From Neptunomonas qingdaonensis (lineage in GTDB: Bacteria; Pseudomonadota; Gammaproteobacteria; Pseudomonadales; Balneatricaceae), in assembly GCF_900113275.1 (NCBI RefSeq), contig NZ_FOOU01000011.1, positions 62,001 through 126,000 on the forward strand: a stretch of DNA of 64,000 nt, read 5' to 3'. A model generated the notes under the pieces. It was not told where the DNA came from. It ran no database searches and was given only the letters and a program-made list of their open reading frames with translations. Positions 11,162 to 20,883 of this stretch are shown here, in pieces. The position numbers and the translations under genes were made by a program. Position 1 is the stretch's first letter; each line of letters begins with the position of its first letter.

Positions 11162-11236
11162 TGGTAGGGGTAGCAGGATTTGAACCTGCGCATGACGGGA
11201 TCAAAACCCGTTGCCTTACCGCTTGGCTATACCCCT
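11162..11236 (-). tRNA. tRNA-Gln(TTG) with A73
   Basis: 75 bases including encoded CCA. The anticodon loop TTTTGAT gives TTG. The acceptor stem pairs A1 with T72 and the discriminator is A, whereas the two Gln(CTG) genes in this window have G73. See findings. Confidence 0.93.
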
Positions 11237-11249
11237 ATATCTCTACGAA

Positions 11250-11326
11250 TGGTGGCGATGGCGGGATTTGAACCTGCGACCCACGCATTATGAATGCGTT
11301 GCTCTAACCAACTGAGCTACATCGCC
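11250..11326 (-). tRNA. tRNA-Met(CAT), elongator
   Basis: 77 bases including encoded CCA. The anticodon loop TTCATAA gives CAT; the body resembles elongator Met tRNA, including the A-C mismatch in the T stem that the E. coli elongator also has. First gene of the three-tRNA transcript. Confidence 0.95.
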
Positions 11327-11345
11327 GTAGTCATTCGAGGCGCGC

Positions 11346-11374
11346 ATTATTCTATTTTTTCTAAATTGTGTCAA
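11346..11374 (-). promoter_or_regulatory. promoter of the tRNA-Met/Gln/Gln cluster
   Basis: On the - strand a perfect TTGACA (11369-11374), a 17-base spacer and AATAAT (11346-11351), followed by a GC-rich discriminator (GCGCGCC). That discriminator is typical of stringently controlled stable-RNA promoters. tRNA-Met begins 20 bases downstream of the -10. Confidence 0.85.
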
Positions 11375-11416
11375 CACGTAAAATGTAAAAAATTAAAATA
11401 GCGTTGATTTATATGA

Positions 11417-11442
11417 AAAAGCCGACAGAAAAGTCGGCTTTT
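11417..11442 (-). terminator. terminator of the prs-rplY-pth-ychF unit
   Basis: Ten-base perfect stem (11417-11426 with 11433-11442), six-base loop, followed on the - strand by a T-rich run. It lies 43 bases beyond the ychF stop. Confidence 0.85.
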
Positions 11443-11485
11443 GGTTGTGCGTGTGGCTTTCCGCTAACCCGTAGAAGGGTAGCGT

Positions 11486-12577
11486 TTACACGTTGAAGCG
11501 GAAGTGGACTACGTCACCGTCTTTTAATAAGTAGTCTTTACCTTCCAGACGCCATTTTCCGGCATCTTTCGCGCCTTGCTCACCTTTAAATTCGATGAAA
11601 TGCTCATAACCAATCACTTCTGCGCGAATAAAGCCTTTTTCAAAATCAGTATGGATGACGCCGGCGCCTTGTGGAGCCGTAGCGCCGATAGGCACAGTCC
11701 AGGCACGGACTTCCTTAACACCTGCAGTAAAGTAGGTTTGCAGGCCTAAGAGCACGTAACCTGCGCGGATGAGGCGATCCAGTCCGGCTTCTTCCATTCC
11801 CAGGTCCTGGAGGAATTCGTTTTTCTCATCGTCATCGAGTTCGGCGATTTCAGCTTCAAGTTTATTACAGATAGCAACAACCTGAGCGCCTTCTGCCTTA
11901 GCGAATTCGTTGACCTGATCCAGATAAGGATTGTCTTCAAAACCGTCTTCATCGACGTTGGCGATATACATCATCGGTTTGATGCTGATCAGGTGGAAAC
12001 TCTTGATGATTTTCAGGTCTTCAGGGCTGAAGGTTAATGCACGAGCCGACAGTCCCTCTTCCAGGTGAGGCTTAAGGCGTTCGAGTAACGCTTTGGCTTT
12101 AATGGCGTCTTTGTCGCCGCCTTTGGCTTGTTTCTGGACTTTAAACAGCTGCTTCTCGACCGAATCCAGATCCGCTAATGCCAGTTCCATATTGATGATT
12201 TCAATATCGGCAATAGGGTCTATTTTGTTAGCAACATGAATAACGTTGTCATTATCAAAACAACGAACAACATGTGCGATAGCGTCTGTTTCGCGGATGT
12301 TGGCAAGAAACTTATTGCCTAAACCTTCACCCTTGGAAGCACCTGCTACCAGGCCTGCAATGTCCACAAATTCCATGGTAGTTGGCAGTACGCGCTCTGG
12401 TTTAACAATCTCTGCAAGCAGATCCAGGCGTGCGTCAGGCATAGGGACAATGCCTGAATTGGGTTCGATCGTGCAGAAGGGGAAGTTTTCTGCGTCAATG
12501 CCGGCTTTGGTGAGTGCGTTAAAAAGTGTTGATTTACCTACGTTAGGCAGGCCAACGATTCCGCATTTAAAACCCAT
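11486..12577 (-). CDS. ychF: redox-regulated ATPase/GTPase YchF (Obg family)
   Basis: Ribosome-associated P-loop ATPase of the OLA1/YchF group. 363 residues, the standard length. The Walker A is [14 protein letters not shown] near the N-terminus, with [20 protein letters not shown] as switch II/G3 and a C-terminal TGS domain in which [20 protein letters not shown] is visible. It follows pth by 16 bases, the usual pth-ychF arrangement, and ends at a strong terminator. Confidence 0.96.
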   Translation of the reverse strand: MGFKCGIVGLPNVGKSTLFNALTKAGIDAENFPFCTIEPNSGIVPMPDARLDLLAEIVKPERVLPTTMEFVDIAGLVAGASKGEGLGNKFLANIRETDAIAHVVRCFDNDNVIHVANKIDPIADIEIINMELALADLDSVEKQLFKVQKQAKGGDKDAIKAKALLERLKPHLEEGLSARALTFSPEDLKIIKSFHLISIKPMMYIANVDEDGFEDNPYLDQVNEFAKAEGAQVVAICNKLEAEIAELDDDEKNEFLQDLGMEEAGLDRLIRAGYVLLGLQTYFTAGVKEVRAWTVPIGATAPQGAGVIHTDFEKGFIRAEVIGYEHFIEFKGEQGAKDAGKWRLEGKDYLLKDGDVVHFRFNV

Positions 12578-12593
12578 AGTGTATTACCTTTCG

Positions 12594-13181
12594 TTAGCCT
12601 TTAAAGCTGTGGAGTTTATTCATGGCTTTTGCCCAATCGCCGCTCACTGCTTCAGGAAGATAGCGGATCGATTCTTCAATCGCTGCCTGAGTGTTATTGC
12701 GTTCGCTGATAGGCCCTTTACTGAGTACAAAATCTGCAACGGCGCTGGCGTGACCGGGGTGACCGATACCAAGACGCAGTCGATAAAAATTCTTGTTATT
12801 TCCCAGCTTGCTGATGATATCTCTGAGGCCGTTATGCCCACCGTGTCCGCCGCCCTTTTTTAAGCGCGCAGTGCCGGGTGGCAGGTCTAGTTCGTCGTGA
12901 GCAACAAGGATGTTTTCAGGAGGAATTTTATAAAAATTGGCAAGTGCTGAGACTGACTGCCCACTGAGGTTCATAAAAGTCATGGGTATCAGCAGATGTA
13001 TCGTCTGATTGTTCAGAATAATCTTCCCGTACAAGCCGAAAAACTTTTTATCGGCTTGCAGGGAAGTGAGTTGTTGGGCAGCAAGCTGCTCGACAAACTC
13101 TGCTCCGGCATTGTGACGGGTTTTAGCGTATTGAGCACCCGGGTTACCGAGGCCTACAATGAGCTGTATTGTGTCTTTCAT
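12594..13181 (-). CDS. pth: peptidyl-tRNA hydrolase
   Basis: Cleaves peptidyl-tRNA released from stalled ribosomes and recycles the tRNA. 195 residues, full length. [20 protein letters not shown] near the N-terminus carries the conserved Asn and the catalytic His, and HDELDLPPG and [11 protein letters not shown] form the substrate cleft. It lies between rplY (25 bases upstream) and ychF, a common gammaproteobacterial operon. Confidence 0.96.
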   Translation of the reverse strand: MKDTIQLIVGLGNPGAQYAKTRHNAGAEFVEQLAAQQLTSLQADKKFFGLYGKIILNNQTIHLLIPMTFMNLSGQSVSALANFYKIPPENILVAHDELDLPPGTARLKKGGGHGGHNGLRDIISKLGNNKNFYRLRLGIGHPGHASAVADFVLSKGPISERNNTQAAIEESIRYLPEAVSGDWAKAMNKLHSFKG

Positions 13182-13206
13182 GCCAGAGTTGATGTCCTAG
13201 AGCGTT

Positions 13207-13794
13207 TTAGTCTGCTTTAACACCGCGTGGGGAGTATACATAACCGATACCCTGGTTATGGTCTTCACCACGACGTAAAGCAGCAATTTCGATGCCTTTT
13301 GGTAGAGTAATGTCAGAGAAGTGAAGCGTCTGTGCGATTTCAATACCTGAAAGATCTACGTTCAGTGATTCTGGTAAGTCTGCTGGCAAGCAAAGAATTT
13401 CAACAACGTTGCTCTCAACTGCAAATTTTGCAGCAGCTTTAGAGGCTGCAGATTGTGCAAAGTTTACGAAATGAAGAGGCACTGTGATTTTGATTTTGCT
13501 GTCTTTATCAACGCGCTGAAAATCAGCGTGCATGACGACTGACTTGGCAGGATGACGCTGCAGATCTTTGATGATTACTTTTTCTTCTTTACCGTCGATT
13601 TTTAGTGTCAGGATTGAAGAGAAGAATGACTCATCAGTGATTAACTTGGTTAAATCTTTGTTGATCATGGAGATAGAAACAGGTGTTTCACTGCCATATA
13701 CAACGCCTGGTACCAGGCCTTCGTGACGCAGGCGGCGGCTCGCACCTTTCCCCTGATCTACACGAGTTACAGCTTCAACTACAAAATTAGACAT
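13207..13794 (-). CDS. rplY: 50S ribosomal protein L25 with CTC extension
   Basis: 5S rRNA-binding protein of the large subunit. 195 residues: an L25 domain in the first ~95 residues (starting VEAVTRVDQGKGASRRLR) plus the TL5/CTC-type beta-domain. This is the long form found outside enterobacteria (E. coli L25 is about 94 residues). Transcribed from upstream prs/tRNA-Gln and followed by pth. Confidence 0.95.
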   Translation of the reverse strand: MSNFVVEAVTRVDQGKGASRRLRHEGLVPGVVYGSETPVSISMINKDLTKLITDESFFSSILTLKIDGKEEKVIIKDLQRHPAKSVVMHADFQRVDKDSKIKITVPLHFVNFAQSAASKAAAKFAVESNVVEILCLPADLPESLNVDLSGIEIAQTLHFSDITLPKGIEIAALRRGEDHNQGIGYVYSPRGVKAD

Positions 13795-13917
13795 TTTTTT
13801 ACCTATAATTAAACTACCTTCAGAACCTCGCGACCAGGGCCCTAAAGTGATTTTAAATAGCCCTTTTCAGGACTTCGTATACCCGGTAGCGGGCTTCTTT
13901 TCAGACTATGTTCGTTA

Positions 13918-14859
13918 TTAACGAAACATAGCGCTGATAGATTCTTCGTTGCAAACGCGTCGAACGGCTTCTGCCAGTAATGGCGCTAAAGTCAACTGAC
14001 GGATTTTGCTGCATTGCTGCGCATCTTTTGACAGAGGAATGGTGTCAGTGACAACCAGTTCATCCAGCATAGAGTTTGTAATGTTTTTAATAGCAGGGCC
14101 TGACAATACGGCATGTGTAGCATAAGCGATGACGCGTGCCGCGCCGTTCTCTTTCAATGCCTGCGCTGCTTTGCAAAGTGTGCCTGCTGTATCGCACATG
14201 TCATCGACCAGAATGCAGGTGCGGTCTTCGACATCACCGATGATGTTCATCACCTGAGATTCATTGGCACGCTCGCGACGTTTGTCAATGATGGCCAGGT
14301 CACAGTCCAGCTGCTTAGCGACTGCACGCGCACGTACTACACCACCCACATCAGGAGAAACAACCATTGGGTTTTCGTACTGTTGATCAACGATATCATC
14401 CAGTAATACTGGCGAACCATAGACGTTATCTACAGGGACGGAGAAGAAACCCTGAATCTGATCAGCATGCAGGTCAACGGTCAATACACGATCCACGCCG
14501 ATAGTTGTCATCATGTCGGCGACAACTTTGGCGGTAATGGCAACACGAGCTGAACGCGGACGACGATCCTGTCGGGCGTAACCAAAATAAGGTACAACAG
14601 CCGTGATACGGGCAGCAGATGCGCGACGTAGAGCATCTGCCAGGACAATCAATTCCATGAGGTTGTCGTTGGTCGGTGCACAGGTGGATTGAATAATAAA
14701 AACATCTCTGCCGCGGACGTTTTCCTGGATTTCGACACTGACTTCACCGTCGCTAAAACGCGCAACGTGTGCTTTTCCCATCGGTATGTCGAGTCTCTCG
14801 ACAACTTTGAGCGCAAGCTCTGGGTTAGCATTGCCAGTGAAAACCATCATTTCAGACAT
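13918..14859 (-). CDS. prs: ribose-phosphate pyrophosphokinase
   Basis: Makes PRPP from ribose 5-phosphate and ATP for nucleotide, His and Trp synthesis. ATG 14859 gives 313 residues, beginning [16 protein letters not shown] as in homologues, with AAGG eight bases upstream. A longer frame from 14898 has no support. Signature motifs are the catalytic flexible loop YARQDRRPR, the metal-binding [12 protein letters not shown] and the PRPP-binding [12 protein letters not shown]. It lies 66 bases after tRNA-Gln with no terminator visible between, so it is probably cotranscribed with that tRNA. Confidence 0.96.
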   Translation of the reverse strand: MSEMMVFTGNANPELALKVVERLDIPMGKAHVARFSDGEVSVEIQENVRGRDVFIIQSTCAPTNDNLMELIVLADALRRASAARITAVVPYFGYARQDRRPRSARVAITAKVVADMMTTIGVDRVLTVDLHADQIQGFFSVPVDNVYGSPVLLDDIVDQQYENPMVVSPDVGGVVRARAVAKQLDCDLAIIDKRRERANESQVMNIIGDVEDRTCILVDDMCDTAGTLCKAAQALKENGAARVIAYATHAVLSGPAIKNITNSMLDELVVTDTIPLSKDAQQCSKIRQLTLAPLLAEAVRRVCNEESISAMFR

Positions 14860-14925
14860 GGATTGCACCTTTTCGGACTTGTCATCATTGGAAGTCATGT
14901 TGAGTGGGAACTCATCATTGATTAC

Positions 14926-15000
14926 TGGCTGGGGTAGCAGGATTCGAACCTGCGGATGCTGGAATCAGAATCCAGTGCCTTACCACTTGGCGATACCCCA
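14926..15000 (-). tRNA. tRNA-Gln(CTG), upstream of prs
   Basis: 75 bases with encoded CCA, T1-A72 pair and discriminator G73, the canonical glutaminyl identity set. The anticodon loop is TTCTGAT. Its place just upstream of prs is conserved in gammaproteobacteria. It is a second CTG gene, similar but not identical to the one at 11050. Confidence 0.95.
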
Positions 15001-15041
15001 GTATATTCTCTGGAGGATGTTCCCCTCAAAAAGAGGGCGCT

Positions 15042-15070
15042 ATTCTCTTAAAAACAGCCTAAATGGTCAA
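15042..15070 (-). promoter_or_regulatory. promoter of tRNA-Gln and prs
   Basis: On the - strand TTGACC (15065-15070), a 17-base spacer and GAGAAT (15042-15047), followed by a GC-rich GCGCCC stretch. The -35 begins about 25 bases past the lolB stop. Confidence 0.65.
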
Positions 15071-15094
15071 GTAAAAATGAAAATTGTGCTCTTT

Positions 15095-15694
15095 TTAATC
15101 AATTCTGCGCCAGTTACCGATGATAAGAGTGAGTTTTAGCGATTCTCTGCTCAGAGTCAGCTTGCCTGGCAGGCTGGTTTCATCAGCTTCCAGATAATTC
15201 TGATATTCAATTTCCCATCCTTGCTGAGTAAGTCTGGCTAAACGGTTTTCATACAGAACGGTGTCATAATCGCTGCCTGGTGCAGGGATGCCTTTTATCC
15301 AGTATTGAGCATCTTTTACCGGAATTTCCCAGCCAAGGCGAAGGCTTAGTAGTTCTTCTGGAGACCCCGCGGCCATTGGTTGTTCTCCGGGGATTTCCAG
15401 GGTGGCGGAATGTTGATCACCGCTTATGGTGGCGCCGCCCTGACCCAGAGGGCCTTTCAGGCTGATTTCATACGCCTGCTGATCTTGTTGCCAGGATAAA
15501 GAGGCGGATTGAGAGTCATCCGGAGTGCGAATGCCAATTTTCCCGGTCGCGACCCAGCGAGTCATTTGGCTGACGTTTAATTGATGCTCTTCCCAGCTAT
15601 AGGTGGCCGTTGGTGCGGGGACTTCTCCGCGGGGGATCAGGCTACAGGCTGACATAAAAAAAGGGATAAAAAACAGTAAGATTATTTTTTTCAT
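15095..15694 (-). CDS. lolB: outer-membrane lipoprotein insertion factor LolB
   Basis: Receives lipoproteins from LolA and inserts them in the outer membrane. 199 residues: a lipoprotein signal with lipobox MSAC near residue 16, then a LolB barrel with WVATGKIGIRTP, SLSWQQDQQAYEISLKGPLG and LRLGWEIPVKDAQYWIKG. The ATG overlaps the stop of the upstream TPR gene (ATGA). It is usually followed by ispE; here it is followed directly by the tRNA-Gln promoter. Confidence 0.92.
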   Translation of the reverse strand: MKKIILLFFIPFFMSACSLIPRGEVPAPTATYSWEEHQLNVSQMTRWVATGKIGIRTPDDSQSASLSWQQDQQAYEISLKGPLGQGGATISGDQHSATLEIPGEQPMAAGSPEELLSLRLGWEIPVKDAQYWIKGIPAPGSDYDTVLYENRLARLTQQGWEIEYQNYLEADETSLPGKLTLSRESLKLTLIIGNWRRID

Positions 15695-17397
15695 AAAGGC
15701 GCGTTCAGTGCTCTCTGGGCATCCGGTAGATGTGGACTATCCGGAAATTTTTTGGATAGCTCGGTGAAAATCTGTTGTGCTTTGGGGCGCTGATTTAATG
15801 CGACCAAAACAGCGATAAGATGACCTCCTACTTCCGCATCAGGGTATACCTTGTAGGCTTTTTGTAAATAATTGAGTGCCTCTTCATGGCGTTGTAGTTT
15901 GAATAACACCCAGCCGATCGAGTCCATAATAGCAGGGTCGTCGGGCTTGATTTGAATCGCTCTGTTGAGCAGTTCGTATGCCTCGTTATAACGTTCGGTA
16001 TAAAGAGACAGTGTGTAGCCCAATGCATTCAGTGCCATGGCGTTGTCAGGCTCTTTCTCTAAAATGAAACGAAAGTCGATTTCGGATTGCGGAAACTCTT
16101 CGGGTGGGCGCATCATCGCCCGGGAGTAGCGTAAATTTATGTGTTCGGGATATGCACTGACTCCTTCACTCAAGCGGCTAATGGCCTTGTCGTTAAAGTC
16201 AAAGCTTCTCAGCCAGTCTGCATGCAGGTTGATTAAGTCCGGGGCGAGATTGGCGTGTTTATTGATCGCATTTTCCATAATAGTGTTGACGCGAGTTTCG
16301 TCCTGAGCGTTGCTCAGCAGTGCCAGGCTGCGATTGTATGACGGTAAAATGTTGTTGCCGCGATCGACCTGCAGATAATGTTGTATAGCCAGTTCCGGGT
16401 TGTTTTGTTGCTCTTCTATCAGGCCCAGATAAAAATTCAGAGTGTTATCCCGGGTTCGTGCAAAAATAGTTTTCAGCATGCTTTTGCTGTCATCGAGGCG
16501 ATTGAAATCCAGGGCGAGCAAGGCTAGATAGAGATGAAGTTGGTTGTCGGTGCTGTAGTCTGAGATAAGCTGCTGGCTGTGTTTGACGGCCGCATTAGGG
16601 GAGTCAGCTTTATAAAGCGTCTGCACTTTGAGAATAATTAATTGCTTATTTTCGGGGTCTTTGTCCAGCCATTGAGAAATGACCGCTAGCGCCTCTTTAA
16701 ATCGTCCTGCATCTTTCAGTAAATCTGCTTTTTGTACAAAAGCAGTTTCAGCCTCAGGGTTGTAGCGAATGGCCTTATCAAAACTTATTAATGCCGCTTC
16801 TGTTGCATTCAGGTGGCGCTCGAAGACTCCCCTGGTTAACCATAGATCAGAATTCTTTGGCGTGATTTTGCTTTGCTTAATGAGTACGTCCAGATATGCC
16901 TGCGCATCGGCGGCTGACATTTTTGTAGCACGGCTATTGAGTAAAGCTAAGATCGGATGGCTATCGGTGGCGAGTGCCTTATCAATAAAGGGGAGTGCCG
17001 TTGAAAATTTACCCTGCTGAATCAGCATGCCAACCAGTAATGTTTGCGGTTCATTGCTTTCAGGTTCGTACTTAACCCAGATTCTGGCGGCTTTTTCCAG
17101 TGCAACTGAATTTTTTGTAAACTGTGCGATACGTGCAGCACGTCGGATAACACCCGGGTCGCCGGTGAGTTCGGCTTGTTTCAGGTATTTTTCAAGCGAT
17201 ATGTCATATTGCTGCTGATGACCGGCCAGCTCGGCAATGAGCAGATCATACAGCGACTCGCCATTAAGCTCGCCTTGTTGATAAGTACTTTCCCATAGTG
17301 GGCTTGGCGTGACGGTTTCTTTTACAGTCTGCGTTGAGCTGCAGCCGGTCAGTATCCCTGTACTGAAAACTATCAAGTAGAATATTTTTTTTAGCAC
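15691..17397 (-). CDS. TPR-repeat lipoprotein
   Basis: Tetratricopeptide protein found upstream of lolB in many gammaproteobacteria; function not firmly known. GTG 17397 begins a compact lipoprotein signal (KK, hydrophobic core, lipobox LTGC with Cys at about residue 19); a GTG at 17442 would add 15 residues in front. Several TPR motifs follow, the clearest near the C-terminus (ALNALGYTLS, AIMDSIGWVLFKLQRHEEAL). The likely location is the periplasmic face of a membrane. It overlaps lolB by four bases and is divergent from hemA. Confidence 0.8.
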   Translation of the reverse strand: MLKKIFYLIVFSTGILTGCSSTQTVKETVTPSPLWESTYQQGELNGESLYDLLIAELAGHQQQYDISLEKYLKQAELTGDPGVIRRAARIAQFTKNSVALEKAARIWVKYEPESNEPQTLLVGMLIQQGKFSTALPFIDKALATDSHPILALLNSRATKMSAADAQAYLDVLIKQSKITPKNSDLWLTRGVFERHLNATEAALISFDKAIRYNPEAETAFVQKADLLKDAGRFKEALAVISQWLDKDPENKQLIILKVQTLYKADSPNAAVKHSQQLISDYSTDNQLHLYLALLALDFNRLDDSKSMLKTIFARTRDNTLNFYLGLIEEQQNNPELAIQHYLQVDRGNNILPSYNRSLALLSNAQDETRVNTIMENAINKHANLAPDLINLHADWLRSFDFNDKAISRLSEGVSAYPEHINLRYSRAMMRPPEEFPQSEIDFRFILEKEPDNAMALNALGYTLSLYTERYNEAYELLNRAIQIKPDDPAIMDSIGWVLFKLQRHEEALNYLQKAYKVYPDAEVGGHLIAVLVALNQRPKAQQIFTELSKKFPDSPHLPDAQRALNAPL

Positions 17398-17568
17398 AAT
17401 ATATGATCGATCCAAGGTTGATGTACTACTGACTACCGTCACTATAGTAGAGATTGATAGGCCTTGTCATCGCCAAAGCATACCCAGATTAGTGTAATAC
17501 AGCTTTAATAGGTTCCATTTAATGTATTTTCAATCCCCGGGTAATTTATGTTTTAGGCTAAACAGGTG

Positions 17569-17574
17569 TATCAT
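17569..17574 (+). promoter_or_regulatory. candidate hemA -10 box
   Basis: TATCAT at 17569-17574 preceded directly by TG, 38 bases before the hemA ATG. No good -35 is visible at the right spacing. The 215 bases between the divergent TPR and hemA starts otherwise show no clear element. Confidence 0.35.
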
Positions 17575-17612
17575 TGCGCGCTTATTGAATGTCTGGTGTA
17601 GTTAATCGATCC

Positions 17613-18878
17613 ATGTCACTTCTTGCTTTAGGCATAAATCATAAAACGGCATCTGTCTCCGTTCGCGAACGGGTGGCATTTAGTCCGGATAAGCTGGCGG
17701 ATGCCCTGCGGCAAGCGCATGGATTTGCACAGCTAAAAGAAATCGCCATCCTGTCTACCTGTAATCGAACAGAGCTGTATTGTTCGACAGAGTTGCCGGG
17801 TACTCGTGCTGTGCTGGAATGGCTGGGTGAGTATCATGGTCTTGAGCTGAGCGAGCTTGAGGCGTGTGCCTATACTCATTGGGATGAGTCTGCAGCAAAA
17901 CATATGATGCGGGTTGCCAGTGGTCTTGATTCGTTAGTGCTGGGTGAGCCGCAAATTTTAGGTCAGCTTAAGTCTGCTTACTCGGTCTCTCAGGAACAGG
18001 GCTTTGTCGGCGCCGAACTCGGCCGTTTATTTCAACAAACGTTTTCGGTGGCCAAAAAAGTTCGCACCGATACCGCTATTGGTGAGAACCCTGTCTCTGT
18101 GGCGTATGCTGCGGTTAATCTGGCTCAGCATATTTTCTCTGATCTTAAAGACAGTCGGGCGTTGCTGATTGGCGCAGGGGAAACGATTGAGCTGGTCGCT
18201 CAGCATTTAGTCAATGCAGGGGTCAGCCAGATTACCGTCGCGAATCGCACCATCAGCCGTGCTTTAAACGTTGCGCAAGCCTTCAATGGTAAGGCCATCA
18301 TGCTGGGTGATATCCCCGATGCTTTAGTCGACGCCGATATCATCATCTCCTCTACTGCCAGTCAGTTACCTATTTTAGGCAAAGGGGCTGTTGAGAAAGC
18401 GTTGAAAAAACGTAAGCATCGTCCTATTTTCATGGTGGATATTGCAGTGCCGCGGGATATTGAATCACAGGTTGCAGAGCTGGATGATGTTTATCTGTAT
18501 ACCGTAGATGATTTGCGTGAAGTGATTGAAGAAAATCAGCGTAGCCGTGAAAGCGCAGCAATAGAGGCAGAAGCGATCATCGACGTCGGTGCGCATGACT
18601 TTATGCGCCAGTTACGCTCATTGGATGCCGTAGATACCGTGACCCGGTTACGAGGCAGTTATGAATCGCTACGGGATCAAGAAGTAGAAGTGGCCTTGAA
18701 ACAATTGAAAAAAGGCACAGACCCTGAAGAAGTGCTAACTCAGATGGCGCGACGTTTAACCAATAAAGTACTTCACCACCCAACAATTCAACTTAGAAAA
18801 GCAAGCGCCGAAGGGCAGTCTGACATTGTCAATGCTGCGCAAACGCTTTTCCAATTGTCTGATTCGGACGAAAACTGA
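17613..18878 (+). CDS. hemA: glutamyl-tRNA reductase
   Basis: First step of C5 tetrapyrrole synthesis: reduces glutamyl-tRNA to glutamate-1-semialdehyde. From ATG 17613 the protein begins [13 protein letters not shown], the family start, and has 421 residues. Motifs are [10 protein letters not shown] with the catalytic Cys, [17 protein letters not shown], and the Rossmann NADPH region at [13 protein letters not shown], then a C-terminal dimerisation helix. An upstream in-frame ATG at 17589 would add eight non-conserved residues. It is followed after three bases by prfA, the classic hemA-prfA-prmC operon. Confidence 0.95.
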   Translation: MSLLALGINHKTASVSVRERVAFSPDKLADALRQAHGFAQLKEIAILSTCNRTELYCSTELPGTRAVLEWLGEYHGLELSELEACAYTHWDESAAKHMMRVASGLDSLVLGEPQILGQLKSAYSVSQEQGFVGAELGRLFQQTFSVAKKVRTDTAIGENPVSVAYAAVNLAQHIFSDLKDSRALLIGAGETIELVAQHLVNAGVSQITVANRTISRALNVAQAFNGKAIMLGDIPDALVDADIIISSTASQLPILGKGAVEKALKKRKHRPIFMVDIAVPRDIESQVAELDDVYLYTVDDLREVIEENQRSRESAAIEAEAIIDVGAHDFMRQLRSLDAVDTVTRLRGSYESLRDQEVEVALKQLKKGTDPEEVLTQMARRLTNKVLHHPTIQLRKASAEGQSDIVNAAQTLFQLSDSDEN

Positions 18879-18881
18879 TAC

Positions 18882-19964
18882 ATGAAAGAGTCTATACAAA
18901 CCAAGCTGGAAAAGCTGGCAGATCGCTTTGAAGAGCTATCCGCGTTATTAAGTGATGCGGGTGTTATCTCAGACCAGAATAAATTCCGTGATTATTCTAA
19001 AGAGTATGCTGAACTTGAGCCTGTGGTGCAGTCGTATGCCGCTTACCAGCAGGCAAAAGATGATGTTGAAGAAGCGCAGCTGATGATGGAAGACAGTGAT
19101 CCGGATATGCGCGAGATGGCTAAAGATGAGTGGTCGGATGCTCAGGCGCGTATCGCTAAGCTCGAAGAAGAGCTGCAGGTGCACCTGTTACCTAAAGACC
19201 CTAATGACGGCAGTAACGTTTTTCTTGAAATTCGTGCCGGTACCGGTGGTGATGAAGCGGCTATCTTCTCAGGTAACCTTTTCCGTATGTACTCAAAGTT
19301 TGCGGAAGCGCAGGGTTGGCGCATAGAAATTGTCAGTAGCAGTGATGGCGAACATGGCGGCTATAAAGAGCTGATCGGACGGATTGTTGGTCAGGATGTT
19401 TATTCGCGGATGAAATTTGAGTCCGGTGCACATCGCGTACAGCGTGTTCCTGAAACCGAATCACAAGGGCGTATTCACACGTCTGCCTGCACTGTGGCGG
19501 TGATGCCTGAGCTGGATGATGTTGAAAAAATCCAGATTAATAAATCCGATCTGCGTGTAGATACTTACCGTGCGTCGGGTGCGGGTGGGCAGCATATCAA
19601 CAAAACAGACTCAGCGATCCGTCTGACCCACATTCCGACAGGTGTGGTGGTGGAGTGTCAGGAAGAAAGGTCACAGCATAAAAACCGTGCCAAGGCGATG
19701 GCGCTGTTGGCATCGCGCTTACAAGCAGCTGAGATGGAAAAACATGCTGCCGAGCAGGCGACTACTCGTAAAAGTCTGGTCGGTAGCGGTGATAGATCGG
19801 AGCGTATTCGAACCTATAATTATCCTCAGGGGCGAGTCACTGATCACCGTATTAATCTAACCCTCTATAAGCTGGATGAGATTATGGAAGGTAAGCTGGA
19901 AGAGGTGATTAACCCGCTGATGCACGAATATCAGGCAGAACTGCTGGGGGCTCTCTCTGAATAG
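18882..19964 (+). CDS. prfA: peptide chain release factor 1
   Basis: Terminates translation at UAA and UAG. 360 residues, full length. The codon-recognition PxT-type motif is PET in [18 protein letters not shown], and the catalytic GGQ is in [15 protein letters not shown]. It sits between hemA and prmC, whose product methylates that Gln. A 14-bp tandem repeat begins within its last codons and runs into the spacer before prmC. Confidence 0.97.
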   Translation: MKESIQTKLEKLADRFEELSALLSDAGVISDQNKFRDYSKEYAELEPVVQSYAAYQQAKDDVEEAQLMMEDSDPDMREMAKDEWSDAQARIAKLEEELQVHLLPKDPNDGSNVFLEIRAGTGGDEAAIFSGNLFRMYSKFAEAQGWRIEIVSSSDGEHGGYKELIGRIVGQDVYSRMKFESGAHRVQRVPETESQGRIHTSACTVAVMPELDDVEKIQINKSDLRVDTYRASGAGGQHINKTDSAIRLTHIPTGVVVECQEERSQHKNRAKAMALLASRLQAAEMEKHAAEQATTRKSLVGSGDRSERIRTYNYPQGRVTDHRINLTLYKLDEIMEGKLEEVINPLMHEYQAELLGALSE

Positions 19965-20011
19965 AAGGGTCTGAATACCCGGATCTGATTCAATAGATCC
20001 GAATAAACGGG
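19956..20011. repeat. 14-bp degenerate tandem repeat x4 across the prfA stop
   Basis: Four consecutive 14-bp units beginning TCTGAAT, TCTGAAT, TCTGATT and TCCGAAT (19956, 19970, 19984, 19998). The first unit contains the prfA stop codon, and the last merges with the prmC ribosome binding site. Confidence 0.75.
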
Positions 20012-20021
20012 AAGGGCTGTG

Positions 20022-20858
20022 ATGCGAATTGCTGAAGCGTTAGCGTTTTCGAAAAGACTTGAAGACATCAGTGATTCGCCACGCCTGGATACTGAAATTT
20101 TTCTCTGTCATGCGTTAGAAAAACCCTCCAGCTACTTAATGACCTGGCCGGAAAAAGAGCTCACGTCTGCTCAAATTGAGCGCTTCACTGCCTGTCTGCA
20201 ACGCCGCCAAAACGGCGAACCTGTTGCCTATATACTCGGCACACAGGCTTTTTGGACGTTAGATCTTGAAGTGACTACCGATACCCTGATTCCCCGGGCC
20301 GATACCGAAGTGCTGGTTGAGGTCGCGTTGAATCTTTTTCCTGAAAACACCCCCTTACGCATAGCTGACTTAGGAACCGGAACCGGAGCCATCGCATTAG
20401 CACTGGCAAGTGAGCGGCCTGCCTGGGAGGTCTGGGGTTGTGATCGTATTGATGCAGCCGTTGATCTGGCAAAGCGTAATCAGGCAAGGCTGGGGTTGCC
20501 TGATGTGAATTTTGTTCAGGGAAGCTGGCTGGCACCGCTTGGCGGGCGCTTTGATATGATTGTCAGTAATCCCCCTTATATCGATCAGCACGATGAGCAT
20601 TTAAAGCAAGGCGATGTTCGATTTGAACCGTTGAGCGCGTTAGTCGCGGCTGAAAACGGGCTGTCTGATATTATGCATATTATCAATACCGCCCCTGATT
20701 ATTTGCTCAAGGGTGGCTGGTTGTTGTTTGAGCATGGTTATCAACAGGCTGCCGCTGTCAGAAAGCTGTTTTGCGATAGTGGCTATGAGCAGGTGAATAC
20801 CTATCAGGATTACGCCGGCAATGATCGTGTAAGCCTGGGTTGTTGGAATCGGTTGTAG
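20022..20858 (+). CDS. prmC: peptide chain release factor N5-glutamine methyltransferase
   Basis: SAM-dependent methylase that modifies the Gln of the GGQ motif in RF1/RF2. 278 residues: an N-terminal helical domain, then a Rossmann fold with IADLGTGTGAIALALA (SAM) and the substrate-binding NPPY in IVSNPPYIDQHDEHL. ATG 20022 has GAAGGG five bases upstream; the GTG at 20019 is less likely. Third gene of the hemA-prfA-prmC unit; moeB-like follows after 25 bases. Confidence 0.95.
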   Translation: MRIAEALAFSKRLEDISDSPRLDTEIFLCHALEKPSSYLMTWPEKELTSAQIERFTACLQRRQNGEPVAYILGTQAFWTLDLEVTTDTLIPRADTEVLVEVALNLFPENTPLRIADLGTGTGAIALALASERPAWEVWGCDRIDAAVDLAKRNQARLGLPDVNFVQGSWLAPLGGRFDMIVSNPPYIDQHDEHLKQGDVRFEPLSALVAAENGLSDIMHIINTAPDYLLKGGWLLFEHGYQQAAAVRKLFCDSGYEQVNTYQDYAGNDRVSLGCWNRL

Positions 20859-20883
20859 AAAATAGTTTGCTGGAGAAATACGA

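Noticed and set aside
11068-11271. Open frame across the tRNA cluster
   Set aside because: Lies on the opposite strand of tRNA genes; an artefact.
11250-11326. A-C mismatch in the T stem of tRNA-Met
   Set aside because: The elongator Met tRNA of E. coli has the same mismatch, so it is normal.
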